Under the pieces are notes generated by a model. It was not told the origin of the DNA. It was given only the letters and a program-made list of their open reading frames with translations, and searched no databases. DNA of 21,047 nt from Blastocatellia bacterium (GTDB taxonomy: Bacteria; Acidobacteriota; Blastocatellia; Pyrinomonadales; Pyrinomonadaceae), in NCBI GenBank assembly GCA_003488005.1, contig DNND01000134.1:42981-64027 (forward strand), written 5' to 3'. The position numbers and the translations under genes were made by a program. Shown here in pieces: positions 20,951 through 21,047 of this stretch (position 1 is its first letter; every line of letters starts with the position of its first letter).

Positions 20951-21047
20951 GATTCAACTTGGAAGTGCAACGAGTTGAAGTTGTGGTTGTTTGATTCTTG
21001 AGCGCCAAGGGCGCGGGAATGCAATAGCCAGGGGCAAAGCGCTGAGC

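Overview
The window reads as chromosomal DNA of a free-living bacterium with moderate-to-high GC. Every gene I can support lies on the minus strand, so gene order runs from the right end of the window to the left. Gene content (thrS-infC-rpmI-rplT-pheS-pheT-zapA, a type I-beta DAHP synthase heading a complete trp operon, a bacterial phenylalanine hydroxylase), a short PheT, and intergenic regions packed with heptanucleotide repeats and paired palindromes resemble what I recall of Acidobacteriota, perhaps class Blastocatellia. That placement is an inference from style, not proof.

Right end (about 21047-18612): a secreted or membrane-anchored M3-family zinc peptidase, followed by a 180-bp repeat with long inverted arms.

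Centre (about 18400-8625): an aromatic amino-acid operon. A near-consensus sigma-70 promoter (18369-18398) drives a short leader encoding a 31-codon Trp-rich peptide (W-Y-W-W in its middle). A strong intrinsic terminator follows, with an alternative antiterminator pairing. This has the architecture of a classical trp attenuator. It does not sit in front of trpE but in front of the DAHP synthase gene, which is then followed by trpE, trpG, trpD, trpC, trpF, trpB, trpA and a phenylalanine 4-hydroxylase. One Trp sensor could therefore control both entry into the shikimate pathway and the whole Trp branch. trpG-trpD-trpC and trpB-trpA overlap and are probably translationally coupled. The trpE/trpG, trpC/trpF and trpF/trpB junctions are split by palindromic repeat elements.

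Left part (about 8400-1): a translation and cell-division cluster. thrS has a long, possibly structured 5' leader and a candidate promoter. infC begins, in my reading, at an AUA codon six bases after a perfect Shine-Dalgarno sequence, a non-canonical start of the kind known for IF3 genes. rpmI, rplT, pheS, pheT, a small coiled-coil protein and zapA follow.

The intergenic spaces are unusual. They hold (i) inverted blocks of 7-nt-period repeats whose sequence differs from locus to locus, one of which lies inside the pheT reading frame; (ii) paired hairpin elements whose two arms differ by compensatory substitutions; and (iii) two copies of a roughly 185-bp element with long inverted arms, each just downstream of a stop codon. 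No tRNA, rRNA, CRISPR array, transposase or phage gene was seen. I see no wholly novel protein system; the most rewarding parts are the attenuator, the infC start and the repeat families.
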